A stretch of 64,000 nt of DNA from Qipengyuania_B thermophila (lineage in GTDB: Bacteria; Pseudomonadota; Alphaproteobacteria; Sphingomonadales; Sphingomonadaceae), in NCBI RefSeq assembly GCF_004153605.1, contig NZ_SDSI01000001.1, positions 812,266 through 876,265 on the forward strand, written 5' to 3'. The notes beneath the pieces were generated by a model, which did not search any database, was not told the DNA's origin, and saw only the letters and a list, made by a program, of their open reading frames with translations. The first letter of the stretch is position 1, and each line of letters starts with the position of its first letter. Made by a program: the position numbers and the translations under genes. This document shows, piece by piece, positions 48,515 through 56,562 of this stretch.

Positions 48515-49315
48515 CTAGAGGGTGAAGCTTTCGCCGAGGTAAAGCCGCCGCACGTCTTCGTCCGCGACCAGCGCCTGCGGCGTGCCCGCAAACAGCACCT
48601 TGCCGCCGTAGATGATACAGGCGCGGTCGACGATCTCCAACGTCTCGCGCACGTTGTGATCGGTGATCAGAACGCCGATCCCGCGCTGCTTGAGGTCCTT
48701 GACGAGGTCGCGAATGTCGCTGATCGAAAGCGGATCAATGCCGGCGAACGGTTCGTCGAGCAGCATGATCGACGGCTTGGCCGCCAGCGCGCGGGCAATC
48801 TCGCAGCGGCGCCGCTCGCCGCCCGACAACGCCATCGCCGGGCTGGATCGCAGCCGCGTCAGCCCGAACTCGTCGAGCAGCCGCTCCAGCTCCGCCGCGC
48901 GCGCGCGCCGGTCCGGCTCCACCATCTCGAGCACGCAGTTGATGTTCTGCTCGACCGTCATGCCGCGGAAGATGCTCGTCTCCTGCGGCAGATAGCCGAG
49001 GCCGAGGATCGCGCGCCGGTACATCGGCAGGTGGGTGACGTCCTCGCCATCCATCAGGATGCGCCCGGTGTCGGGCTTCACCAGCCCCATGATCGAGTAG
49101 AAACAGGTCGTCTTGCCGGCGCCGTTCGGCCCGAGCAGGCCCAGCACCTCGCCCTTGCCCACAGTGAGCGAGATGTCGTTGAGCACGCTGCGCTTGTCGT
49201 AGCTCTTGGCGATCGACACGACCTCCAGCCCGCCCTGCGGGATCGGCGGCGCGGCGCCGAGCACGGCGGCGTCGGCAGCAAAGGACGGATCGTGGTCGGC
49301 CATCGGGTCAGGCAT
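48515..49315 (-). CDS. lptB: LPS export ABC transporter ATP-binding protein
   Basis: Cytoplasmic ATPase of 266 residues. Walker A GLLGPNGAGKTT, Q-loop GLGYLPQETSIFRG, signature LSGGERRRCEI, Walker B IMLLDEPFAGIDP and switch His in LITDHNVRETLE match LptB. The first 25 residues are an extra tail without homology; the shorter ATG at 49303 is an alternative. LptB powers extraction of LPS (or, in strains lacking LPS, perhaps another glycolipid) from the inner membrane. Followed by rpoN. Confidence 0.93.
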   Translation of the reverse strand: MPDPMADHDPSFAADAAVLGAAPPIPQGGLEVVSIAKSYDKRSVLNDISLTVGKGEVLGLLGPNGAGKTTCFYSIMGLVKPDTGRILMDGEDVTHLPMYRRAILGLGYLPQETSIFRGMTVEQNINCVLEMVEPDRRARAAELERLLDEFGLTRLRSSPAMALSGGERRRCEIARALAAKPSIMLLDEPFAGIDPLSISDIRDLVKDLKQRGIGVLITDHNVRETLEIVDRACIIYGGKVLFAGTPQALVADEDVRRLYLGESFTL

Positions 49316-49451
49316 AGGGGGCGCCGCGCGGCTTGGAAAGGGCACGCGCGGCAGGACCGGCGGCAGGGGCGGCGGATGGTGCGGGGCGGCGGCTTGCACA
49401 TCCGCGGCGGGTCTGGGACAAGACCTCCCGCAGGCAGGCGGGAGTGGCGAG

Positions 49452-49841
49452 ATGAACGAGCGAACCCGATGGAGCGGGGCGCGGGCGGCAGAGGCGGCAT
49501 CGCGCCGCCGGACGCGCGACTGGCGCCGCGCGATGAGCGACAATGTCGCCACGGCGCTGCTGGTCTACACCACGCTGCAGATCTTCCTGACCGTCAAGGC
49601 GCTGGCAAAGGCGACCGATTACTCGCTGTGGCCGTACGTGTCGCTGGTGGGCATGGTGGCGCTGTTCATCCCGTTCGGCCGCTCGGCGGAAAGACGCTGG
49701 GCCGCGCTTTCCGACGCGCGCGCGGCCGATCCCGCGCTGGCGCCGCACTTCCGCCGCGATCAGGCGCTGGTGTGGAGCCTCGCCATCGGCCTGCCGCTGC
49801 TGCTCACCTGGGTGTTCCGCCTGCTGTTTGCCGCCGCCTGA
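49452..49841 (+). CDS. Small membrane protein of unknown function
   Basis: Protein of 129 residues with a basic N-terminus (ASRRRTRDWRRAM) and three hydrophobic segments: VATALLVYTTLQIFLTVKAL, LWPYVSLVGMVALFIPFG and LVWSLAIGLPLLLTWVFRLL. Membrane topology likely three helices. No motif recognised. Convergent with ppa, divergent from lptB, so it stands alone with its own promoter. Confidence 0.72.
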   Translation: MNERTRWSGARAAEAASRRRTRDWRRAMSDNVATALLVYTTLQIFLTVKALAKATDYSLWPYVSLVGMVALFIPFGRSAERRWAALSDARAADPALAPHFRRDQALVWSLAIGLPLLLTWVFRLLFAAA

Positions 49842-49866
49842 GCGAACGCGGCGCCGGCGCTGCGGA

Positions 49867-50433
49867 TTACTCGGCGTCCTTGCGCTCCAGCCCCGGATTG
49901 GCCGGCCGCACCTTGGCCAGCTCGATCGCCTCCAGCACGATGCGGCGCGCATCGTCGCGCGATCCCCAGTGGCCCACGCGCACCCACTTCTCCTTCTCCA
50001 GATCCTTGTAGTGGGTGAAGAAGTGCTCGATCTGCTCGAAGATGATCGCGGGCAGATCGCCCCGCTCGTTGACGTTCGAGTAGTAGGGAAAGGTCGTGTC
50101 CACCGGCACGCAGACGAGCTTCTCGTCGCCGCCGTGCTCGTCCTCGAGGTGCAGCACGCCGATCGGGCGGGCGCGGACGATGCAGCCGGGGATGAACGGG
50201 CTGCGCGCGATCACCAGCGCGTCCAGCGGGTCGCCGTCCGGCGACAGCGTGTGCGGGACGAAGCCGTAATTGGCGGGGTAGCGCATGGGGGTGTGGAGGA
50301 TGCGGTCGACGAACAGCGCGCCGCTGTCCTTGTCGAACTCGTACTTGACCGGCTCGCCCCCGCTCGGCACCTCAATGATGACGTTGAGGTCGTCGGGCGG
50401 ATTGCTTCCCACGGGGATCTTGTCGATACGCAT
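49867..50433 (-). CDS. ppa: Inorganic pyrophosphatase
   Basis: Family I soluble pyrophosphatase of 188 residues hydrolysing PPi. Signature DGDPLDALVI (three Asp for metal binding) and YKDLEKEKWVRVGHWGSRDDA near the end; VIIEVPSGGEPVKYEFDKD lies at the start. Length usual. Start at 50431-50433. Divergent from hisS. Confidence 0.96.
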   Translation of the reverse strand: MRIDKIPVGSNPPDDLNVIIEVPSGGEPVKYEFDKDSGALFVDRILHTPMRYPANYGFVPHTLSPDGDPLDALVIARSPFIPGCIVRARPIGVLHLEDEHGGDEKLVCVPVDTTFPYYSNVNERGDLPAIIFEQIEHFFTHYKDLEKEKWVRVGHWGSRDDARRIVLEAIELAKVRPANPGLERKDAE

Positions 50434-50520
50434 GGCGCGAGCCTGTAGAAGCGGCGGTGCTGCGCCGCAACACGCGAATGCTTTTCCGTGCCGGCACGAG
50501 ACGCTAAGCGCGCACGCGAC

Positions 50521-51798
50521 ATGAAGCCCTCCACCCCCAAGGCCATCCGCGGCACGCAGGACATCTTCGGCGCCGAGGCGGAGGCGTTCGCCTTCGTCGT
50601 CGACACCTTCGAACGCGTGCGCAAGCTCTACCGCTTCCGCCGGGTCGAGATGCCGGTGTTCGAGCGCACGGAGGTGTTCAGCCGCGCCATCGGCGAGACG
50701 ACCGACGTGGTCTCCAAGGAAATGTATTCCTTCGAGGACCGGGGCGGGGACTCGCTGACCCTCAGGCCCGAATTCACTGCCGGCATCGCCCGCGCCTACC
50801 TGACGAACGGGTGGCAGCAGCACGCGCCGCTGAGGGTGGCGACCCACGGTCCGCTGTTCCGCTACGAACGGCCGCAGAAGGGCCGCTATCGCCAGTTTCA
50901 CCAGATCGACGCGGAGATCCTCGGAGCCGCCGAGCCGATGGCCGATGTCGAACTGCTGGCGATGGCCGACCATGTCCTGCGCGATCTCGGCATCACGGGC
51001 GTGACGCTGCATCTCAACACGCTGGGCGACGCGGACAGCCGCGAGCGGTGGCGCAGCGCGCTGGTGGCCTATTTCCGCGAGGTGGCGGGCGACCTCAGCG
51101 CCGAATCGCGAGCCCGGCTGGAAAAGAATCCGCTGCGCATCCTCGACAGCAAGGATCCGGCCGACCGGCGCTTCGTGGCGGAGGCGCCGACGATCGACAC
51201 CTTCCTGTCTGACGAGGCGCTGCGGTTCTTCGAACAGGTGACGGACGGGCTGGACGCGGCGGGCGTCGGCTGGACACGGGCGCGGAGCCTCGTCCGGGGT
51301 CTCGACTACTACCGCCACACCGCCTTCGAGTTCGTGCCGGACGAAGGGTCGGCCGCGGCGGCGGCGCTGGGCGCGCAGAGCACGGTGCTGGGCGGGGGGC
51401 GTTACGACGGGCTGATGGAATCGCTCGGTGGCCCGCCGACCCCGGCGGTGGGCTGGGCCGCCGGCATCGAGCGGCTGGCGATGCTGGTGGGTGAGCGGGG
51501 AGATGTTCCGGCTGATGTGATCGTAGTGGTGGAGGATGATGAGCGCATGGCTCAAAGCTTCGCCGCGCTGCGTGTTCTACGCGAGGAGGGATTGTCGGCT
51601 GAGTTGATCGCCAGCGGGTCTGCACGTAAGCGGTTTGATAAGGCGGCAAAAGCTAACCCGCGCGCTATCCTCTCCATCGGCGCGCAGGGCATGATGGGTG
51701 CTCCCATCCGCAGCAACGATGAAGTCCTAGTGGATCGACTAGGTGACCTGCTTTACGAGAAGGTTTTCTCTAACCCCACGACGTCACCCCGGACTTGA
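50521..51798 (+). CDS. hisS: Histidine--tRNA ligase
   Basis: Class II synthetase of 425 residues. N-terminal KAIRGTQDIFG, motif 2 VATHGPLFRYERPQKGRYR, the histidine A motif RGLDYYRHTAFEF, motif 3 GGGRYDGLMESLGGP. The anticodon-binding domain starts at about residue 325. From 51490 onwards GC falls from near 75-80% to 50-60%, unlike the N-terminal part, and the last ten residues (NPTTSPRT) and stop come from a REP-like repeat. Start at 50521 by homology. Confidence 0.93.
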   Translation: MKPSTPKAIRGTQDIFGAEAEAFAFVVDTFERVRKLYRFRRVEMPVFERTEVFSRAIGETTDVVSKEMYSFEDRGGDSLTLRPEFTAGIARAYLTNGWQQHAPLRVATHGPLFRYERPQKGRYRQFHQIDAEILGAAEPMADVELLAMADHVLRDLGITGVTLHLNTLGDADSRERWRSALVAYFREVAGDLSAESRARLEKNPLRILDSKDPADRRFVAEAPTIDTFLSDEALRFFEQVTDGLDAAGVGWTRARSLVRGLDYYRHTAFEFVPDEGSAAAAALGAQSTVLGGGRYDGLMESLGGPPTPAVGWAAGIERLAMLVGERGDVPADVIVVVEDDERMAQSFAALRVLREEGLSAELIASGSARKRFDKAAKANPRAILSIGAQGMMGAPIRSNDEVLVDRLGDLLYEKVFSNPTTSPRT

Positions 51799-51869
51799 TC
51801 CGGGGTCCAGCTTCCTTTTGCGACGCCGGCAGGTAAGAAGCCTAGCCCCGGATCAAGTCCGGGGCGACG
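51782..51869. repeat. REP-like inverted repeat after hisS
   Basis: 24-base arms at 51782-51805 and 51846-51869 match as an inverted repeat with one mismatch. Each arm is itself near-palindromic (CCCCGGA-CTTGA-TCCGGGG). This resembles the dispersed REP palindromes common in sphingomonad and other alphaproteobacterial genomes. The left arm contains the hisS stop codon. Confidence 0.85.
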
Positions 51870-51884
51870 GAGTGTTGGAACAAC

Positions 51885-52952
51885 GTGCAGATCCCTCCCG
51901 AACGCCTCAACCAGATCACCCGCCGCTTCGCCGAGATCGAGGCGCGGCTGGCGAGCGGGGTGCTGGAGGGTGACGCCTTCGTGCAGGCGTCGCGGGACTA
52001 TGCCGAGCTGGAACCCGTCGCCCGCACCGCCCGCGAAGTGCAGGCGATGCGCGCGGAGATGAAGGCGCTTGAGGAGCTGCTGGCCGACCCCGACATGCGG
52101 CCCATGGCGGAGGAGGATCTCGCCCGCATCCGCGCCGCGCTGCCGGAGAAGGAGCGCGCGCTCGCCCTGGCCATGCTGCCGCGCGACGCCGCCGATGCGC
52201 GGCCCGCGATGCTGGAAATCCGCGCTGGCACCGGCGGGGACGAGGCGGCCCTGTTCGCCGGCGACCTGTACCGCATGTATGAACGCTTCGCCGCCGAGCA
52301 GGGCTGGCGGGTGGAGCCGGTCTCGATGAACGCGAGCGACATCGGCGGGTTCAAGGAGATCGTCGCCAGCGTGACCGGCGCCGGCGTGTTCGCCAAGCTC
52401 AAGTTCGAATCGGGCGTCCACCGGGTGCAGCGCGTGCCCGAGACCGAAAGCGGCGGGCGCATCCACACCAGCGCCGCGACCGTCGCCGTGCTGCCCGAAC
52501 CGGACGAGATCGACGTCGCCATTGATCCTGCCGACCTCAAGGTTGACGTCTACCGCGCGAGCGGGGCCGGGGGGCAGCATGTCAACACGACGGACAGCGC
52601 GGTGCGGATCACCCACCTTCCGACCGGCACCGTCGTCACCTGCCAGGACGGGCGCAGCCAGCACAAGAACCGCGAGAAGGCGATGCAGGTGCTGCGCGCG
52701 CGGCTGTTCGAGGCGCAGCGTGCCGCGACGCAGGGCGCCGAGGCGGAGGCGCGCCGCGCCATGGTCGGCAGCGGCGACCGGTCCGAACGCATCCGCACCT
52801 ACAACTTTCCCCAAGGGCGCGTGACCGACCACCGCATCGGCCTGACGCTGCACAAGCTGCCCGACATCCTGGCCGGTCCGGGGCTGGGCGAACTCGTCGA
52901 CGCGCTCGTCGCGGCAGACGAGGCGGCGCGGCTGGCGCAGGCCGATGAGTGA
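51885..52952 (+). CDS. prfA: Peptide chain release factor 1
   Basis: Release factor of 355 residues reading UAA and UAG. GGQ (229-231) in RASGAGGQHVNTTD catalyses peptide release; the codon-recognition PxT motif lies in HRVQRVPETESGGRIHTSAA as PET, which marks RF1 rather than RF2. Start is the GTG at 51885, placing QIPPERLNQI at the N-terminus; it follows the REP element. Overlaps prmC by eight bases, the usual prfA-prmC pair. Confidence 0.94.
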   Translation: MQIPPERLNQITRRFAEIEARLASGVLEGDAFVQASRDYAELEPVARTAREVQAMRAEMKALEELLADPDMRPMAEEDLARIRAALPEKERALALAMLPRDAADARPAMLEIRAGTGGDEAALFAGDLYRMYERFAAEQGWRVEPVSMNASDIGGFKEIVASVTGAGVFAKLKFESGVHRVQRVPETESGGRIHTSAATVAVLPEPDEIDVAIDPADLKVDVYRASGAGGQHVNTTDSAVRITHLPTGTVVTCQDGRSQHKNREKAMQVLRARLFEAQRAATQGAEAEARRAMVGSGDRSERIRTYNFPQGRVTDHRIGLTLHKLPDILAGPGLGELVDALVAADEAARLAQADE

Positions 52953-53817
52953 TCGCGCGACCGGGCGGACACACGGCACCAGCAGCATCGCCGCGGCCTT
53001 GCGTCAGGGAGCCGAACACCTGGCCGCCACCTCTCCGACCGGGCGCCTCGATGCCGAGCTGCTGATGGCCCATGCGCTTGGTGTGAGCCGCTCCGACCTC
53101 CTGCTGCGGCATACGCGCGAGGCGGTGCCGGAAGGCTTTGCCGGGCTTGTCGCCCGCCGGGCCCGGCACGAGCCGGTGGCCTACATCACCGGCGAGCAGG
53201 AGTTCTACGGCCTCGCCTTCGCAGTCACGCCCGACGTCCTCATTCCCCGGGGCGACAGCGAGGTGCTGGTCGACGCGGCGCTGGCGCTCGATCCGCCTCC
53301 GCGCCGGGTGCTGGACCTTGGCACCGGCTCGGGTGCGTTGCTGCTGGCGGTGCTGGCCCACGTGCCGCACGCGCGCGGCACCGGCCTCGACCGCAGCGGC
53401 GCCGCGCTCGCCGTGGCGAGGCGCAACGCCAGCGCGCTGTGTCTGGAAGAGCGGGCACGCTTCGTCGCGGCGGACTGGTCCTGCCTCGGGTGGTCGGACA
53501 CGCTGGGGTGTCATGATCTGGTGCTGTGCAATCCGCCCTACGTGCCGACGGGAGCGCCGCTGCCCGCCGATGTGCGCGACTTCGAACCGGGCGGGGCGCT
53601 CTTCGCCGGCGCGGACGGGCTCGACGCGTATCGGCTGCTCGTGCCGCAGCTGGATGCGCTGGTCGCCGATGGCGGGGCCGTGCTGCTGGAGACGGGCGAC
53701 GCGCAGGGCGGCGCGGTGCTGGCGCTGGCCGAGAGTTGCGGATGGCGCGGCGAGGTGCGGCACGACCTCGGCGGCCGCCCGCGTCTCGTGGCGCTTCGCC
53801 GGGCGGCATGTCCCTGA
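52945..53817 (+). CDS. prmC: Release factor glutamine methyltransferase
   Basis: Methylates the glutamine of the GGQ motif in release factors. 290 residues. SAM loop VLDLGTGSGALLLAV, and the catalytic motif LVLCNPPYVPTGAPLP; the N-terminal helical domain binds the release factor (LDAELLMAHALGVSRSDLLL). Overlaps prfA by eight bases. Confidence 0.94.
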   Translation: MSDRATGRTHGTSSIAAALRQGAEHLAATSPTGRLDAELLMAHALGVSRSDLLLRHTREAVPEGFAGLVARRARHEPVAYITGEQEFYGLAFAVTPDVLIPRGDSEVLVDAALALDPPPRRVLDLGTGSGALLLAVLAHVPHARGTGLDRSGAALAVARRNASALCLEERARFVAADWSCLGWSDTLGCHDLVLCNPPYVPTGAPLPADVRDFEPGGALFAGADGLDAYRLLVPQLDALVADGGAVLLETGDAQGGAVLALAESCGWRGEVRHDLGGRPRLVALRRAACP

Positions 53818-54075
53818 ATGGGCATGGCGGAAAGGTCTTGGCAAAGGCTGACGCCGTCGCTACTTCTGTTCGTGACCGCTCCGCAGCGCACAGCGCCGAC
53901 GGACCGGGCAGCTCCGAAATCGGTGGGCCGCGCGCCTTCTTCCGAAGGCCGGGTCAGACGGCTGGGGGTGCGGCGCGGCGCATGGCGCGCCCGCGTGAGG
54001 GCGAGAGAGACGGACGCGGGGCACGCCGCCGCCGCTGGCGCGGCACCCTGAGGTCCCAACAAGGAAGAACCTCCT
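53818..54075. other. Gene-poor leader upstream of DUF4167 gene
   Basis: About 260 bases between prmC and the DUF4167 start. A short frame at 53818-54051 has the Arg/Ala-rich composition of a high-GC artefact and no ribosome site, so it is not called. The stretch probably contains the promoter and leader of the next gene. No strong hairpin or repeat was seen. Confidence 0.45.
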
Positions 54076-54822
54076 TTGAACAACAACAATCGCAGCAACC
54101 GCCGGCGCGGCCGCGGCAACCGGCCGCAGGGCCAGGGTGGCGGACAGGTCAACCGCATCGACAGCCGGGCGCGCGGCAACGCTCCGCAGATGCTCGAGAA
54201 GTACAAGAAGCTTGCCCAGGACGCGCAGCACAACGGCGACCGGGTCCAGGCGGAATATTACCTGCAGTTCGCCGACCACTACTATCGGGTCATGGCCGAC
54301 ACGCGGATGCGGCAGGACGAGAACCGGGCGCGGCGCGGTGACGAGGGGCGCGACCCTCGGCCGGGAGGTGACCGGTTCGACGCCGACGAGGATGATTTCG
54401 ACACCCGCGACGACCGGCGCGACCGGGGCCGGCGCCCGTCCCGGACCGAGGCGGATGAGCCGGCCGTGCCCGCGGACGAGCCTGCGCCGGGCCGGGCCGA
54501 CGATGGCGTGTTCGGAAACGGTGCGCTCCCGTCGGAGGAAGGCGTGCCGGGGCATGAGGGCGAGATTGCCGTCCGCCCGCGCCGCGGCCGGTCGGACACG
54601 GTGCGGACTGCTCGTCCGCGCGCCGGCCGCGCGGGTGTCGCGCCGGCGCCGGGCGAGGACGACGCGGAGCAGGGAGCGGTCGATGCGGCCGTGCTGCAGC
54701 CGGCGTTCCGCGGTGTCGACACGGAGGACGAGGGCGGCGCAGAGCCGCTTCCGACGCCGCGCCGGCGCCGCGTTCGCGCCGTGACGCAGGACGACGGCAG
54801 TCCGGTAGGCGCGGTCGGCTGA
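54076..54822 (+). CDS. DUF4167 domain-containing protein
   Basis: Protein of 248 residues whose first 75 match DUF4167 (RRRGRGNRPQ, QMLEKYKKLAQDAQHNGDRV, EYYLQFADHYYRVMAD). The rest is charged low complexity, Arg/Asp/Glu-rich. Common in alphaproteobacteria beside prfA-prmC; an RNA-associated role is suggested by the basic start, not proven. TTG start at 54076 with AAGGAAG nine bases upstream. Confidence 0.88.
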   Translation: MNNNNRSNRRRGRGNRPQGQGGGQVNRIDSRARGNAPQMLEKYKKLAQDAQHNGDRVQAEYYLQFADHYYRVMADTRMRQDENRARRGDEGRDPRPGGDRFDADEDDFDTRDDRRDRGRRPSRTEADEPAVPADEPAPGRADDGVFGNGALPSEEGVPGHEGEIAVRPRRGRSDTVRTARPRAGRAGVAPAPGEDDAEQGAVDAAVLQPAFRGVDTEDEGGAEPLPTPRRRRVRAVTQDDGSPVGAVG

Positions 54823-54839
54823 TCCGCTGACCTGCGGCG

Positions 54840-56522
54840 ATGCGCGCCGGTGATCCCGAGGTGCGGCCGGCCGGAACCGCGCACCGCCCGCACGAGGCGC
54901 TCCGCAGACCTGTCGATGCGGGAGAGGATAGGCGCGCGCCGCTGCTCGGCGGGGCGCTGCACCGCTATCCGCGCGGCCTGGCTCTTGGGCTCGGCGCGGC
55001 TGCGGCGACCGGCTTTCCGCCCCTGCGCCTCTGGCCGCTGGCGCTTGTCGCCATGGGCCTGTTCGTGCTGCTGCTGAGCCAGGCGCGGCGTGGACGGGAA
55101 GCCTTCCTGCTCGGCTGGCTGTTCGGGCTGGCGCATTACACCCTGACCAACAACTGGATCGCCACGGCGTTCACTTATCAGGCCAGCATGCCGCCGGCGC
55201 TCGGCTGGGTCGCGGTGCCGCTGCTCTCGCTCTACCTCGCAGTCTACCCGGGGCTGGCGGCGCTGGCGGCGTGGAGCCTGTGGCGCGGGCGGGGAGGGCC
55301 TGCGGGGCTGATCTGGCTGTTCGGCGCCTGCTGGATCGTGGCGGAATGGCTGAAAAGCTGGGTGTTCACCGGCTATGCCTGGGCACCGTTCTCGCTGACG
55401 ATGCTGGGCGGGTTCGACCGGCCGGGCCTTGCGGCCGTGCTGCCGGTGATGGGCACCTATGCCCTGTCCGGGCTGGCGGTGGTGATTGCCGGATATCTCG
55501 CCCTGCTTGTGTCGGAACGCCGGTGGCGTGTCCTGGCGCTCACCTTCGGCCTGCTGGCCGCGGGGATGTTCTGGCCCGCCGCGACCGATACGTCCGCTGA
55601 CGGACTGCCCGTGACGCTGGTGCAACCCGACATCCGCCAACAGGATCTCAACAACGCGGCGCTGTTCGAGGAACAGTTCGCCCGCATCGCCGCGCTGAGC
55701 CGCCCGCTCCGTCCCGGCGAGCGGCGGCTGGTGCTGTGGCCGGAATCGGCGGTGCCCGACTATCTGCGCGACGGCTATCCCCAGCGCTATTACGACCAGC
55801 TCACGGCCGGCGGCGACCCGGCGTTTGCCCGGCGGCGGATCGGTGCGGCGATCGGGGAGGGAAGCCTGTTGCTGACGGGCGCCGTCGATCTGGAGATCCG
55901 CGCCGACGAGACGGGTTACCGCCGAGCCGTCGGGGCCTACAACGCGGTGACGGTGATCGACGCCCAAGGCACGCTGCGCGGCCGCTACGTCAAGGCGCAT
56001 CTCGTGCCGTATGGCGAATATCTGGCGCTGCGCTGGCTGCTGGAGCCGCTCGGCGCGACGCGGCTCGTGGCAGGGGCGCTCGACTTCATTCCCGGTCCGG
56101 GGCCGCAGACGCTCGAACTTGGACCATGGGGACAGGCGGGGGTGCAGATCTGCTACGAGATCATCTTCTCCGGCAAGGTCGTCGACCGCGCCGCCCGTCC
56201 GCAGTTCATCTTCAACCCGTCCAACGACGGCTGGTTCGGTGCCTGGGGTCCGCCGCAGCACCTTGCCCAGGCGCGGCTGCGCGCGATCGAGGAGGGGCTG
56301 CCGGTGCTGCGGGCGACGACCACCGGGATCAGCGCGATCATCTCTGCCGATGGCGTCGTGCGGCACCACATCCCCATGCACCGCGCAGCGCGGATCGACA
56401 CGCGCATCCCTGCGCCGGCGCCCCCAACCCTGTTTGCCCGGTTCGGTCACGGACTGACCCTCTTCTGGACACTGACCCTTCTTGCCGGATCGGTGGTTGC
56501 CATGCGGCTGCGGCGCGCCTAG
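54840..56522 (+). CDS. lnt: Apolipoprotein N-acyltransferase
   Basis: Inner-membrane enzyme of 560 residues that adds the third acyl chain to lipoproteins, last step of lipoprotein maturation. Multiple helices in the first 250 residues, then a nitrilase-like domain with the catalytic triad: Glu302 (WPESA), Lys385 (RYVKAHLVPYGEY) and Cys438 (GVQICYEIIF). The N-terminal 35 residues before the first helix are longer than in E. coli. Starts 17 bases after DUF4167. Confidence 0.93.
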   Translation: MRAGDPEVRPAGTAHRPHEALRRPVDAGEDRRAPLLGGALHRYPRGLALGLGAAAATGFPPLRLWPLALVAMGLFVLLLSQARRGREAFLLGWLFGLAHYTLTNNWIATAFTYQASMPPALGWVAVPLLSLYLAVYPGLAALAAWSLWRGRGGPAGLIWLFGACWIVAEWLKSWVFTGYAWAPFSLTMLGGFDRPGLAAVLPVMGTYALSGLAVVIAGYLALLVSERRWRVLALTFGLLAAGMFWPAATDTSADGLPVTLVQPDIRQQDLNNAALFEEQFARIAALSRPLRPGERRLVLWPESAVPDYLRDGYPQRYYDQLTAGGDPAFARRRIGAAIGEGSLLLTGAVDLEIRADETGYRRAVGAYNAVTVIDAQGTLRGRYVKAHLVPYGEYLALRWLLEPLGATRLVAGALDFIPGPGPQTLELGPWGQAGVQICYEIIFSGKVVDRAARPQFIFNPSNDGWFGAWGPPQHLAQARLRAIEEGLPVLRATTTGISAIISADGVVRHHIPMHRAARIDTRIPAPAPPTLFARFGHGLTLFWTLTLLAGSVVAMRLRRA

Positions 56523-56534
56523 GAGCAGGCAGAC

Positions 56535-56560
56535 ATAAAGACTTCTTTATATCGGGATAT
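56535..56560 (+). promoter_or_regulatory. Twin palindromic operator immediately upstream of metK
   Basis: ATAAAGA-CT-TCTTTAT (56535-56550) and ATATC-GG-GATAT (56549-56560) abut three bases before the metK ATG. The first palindrome resembles operators of SAM/methionine-cycle genes under ArsR-family (SahR-like) repressors in alphaproteobacteria. The second overlaps the ribosome-binding region, so a bound repressor could also mask translation. Forty bases is too short for a SAM riboswitch. Confidence 0.65.
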
Positions 56561-56562
56561 TT

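Noticed and set aside
53818..54051. 77-residue open frame between prmC and DUF4167
   Set aside because: No ribosome-binding site, low-complexity Arg/Ala content, no similarity; likely part of an untranslated leader.
54282..56450. Minus-strand frame of about 720 residues opposite DUF4167 and lnt
   Set aside because: The plus strand carries lnt with its full Glu-Lys-Cys triad; the minus frame has no domain and is Arg/Gln/His-rich.
56523..56562. SAM riboswitch before metK
   Set aside because: Only 40 bases separate lnt and metK and they are filled with DNA palindromes; too short for a known SAM-binding RNA.
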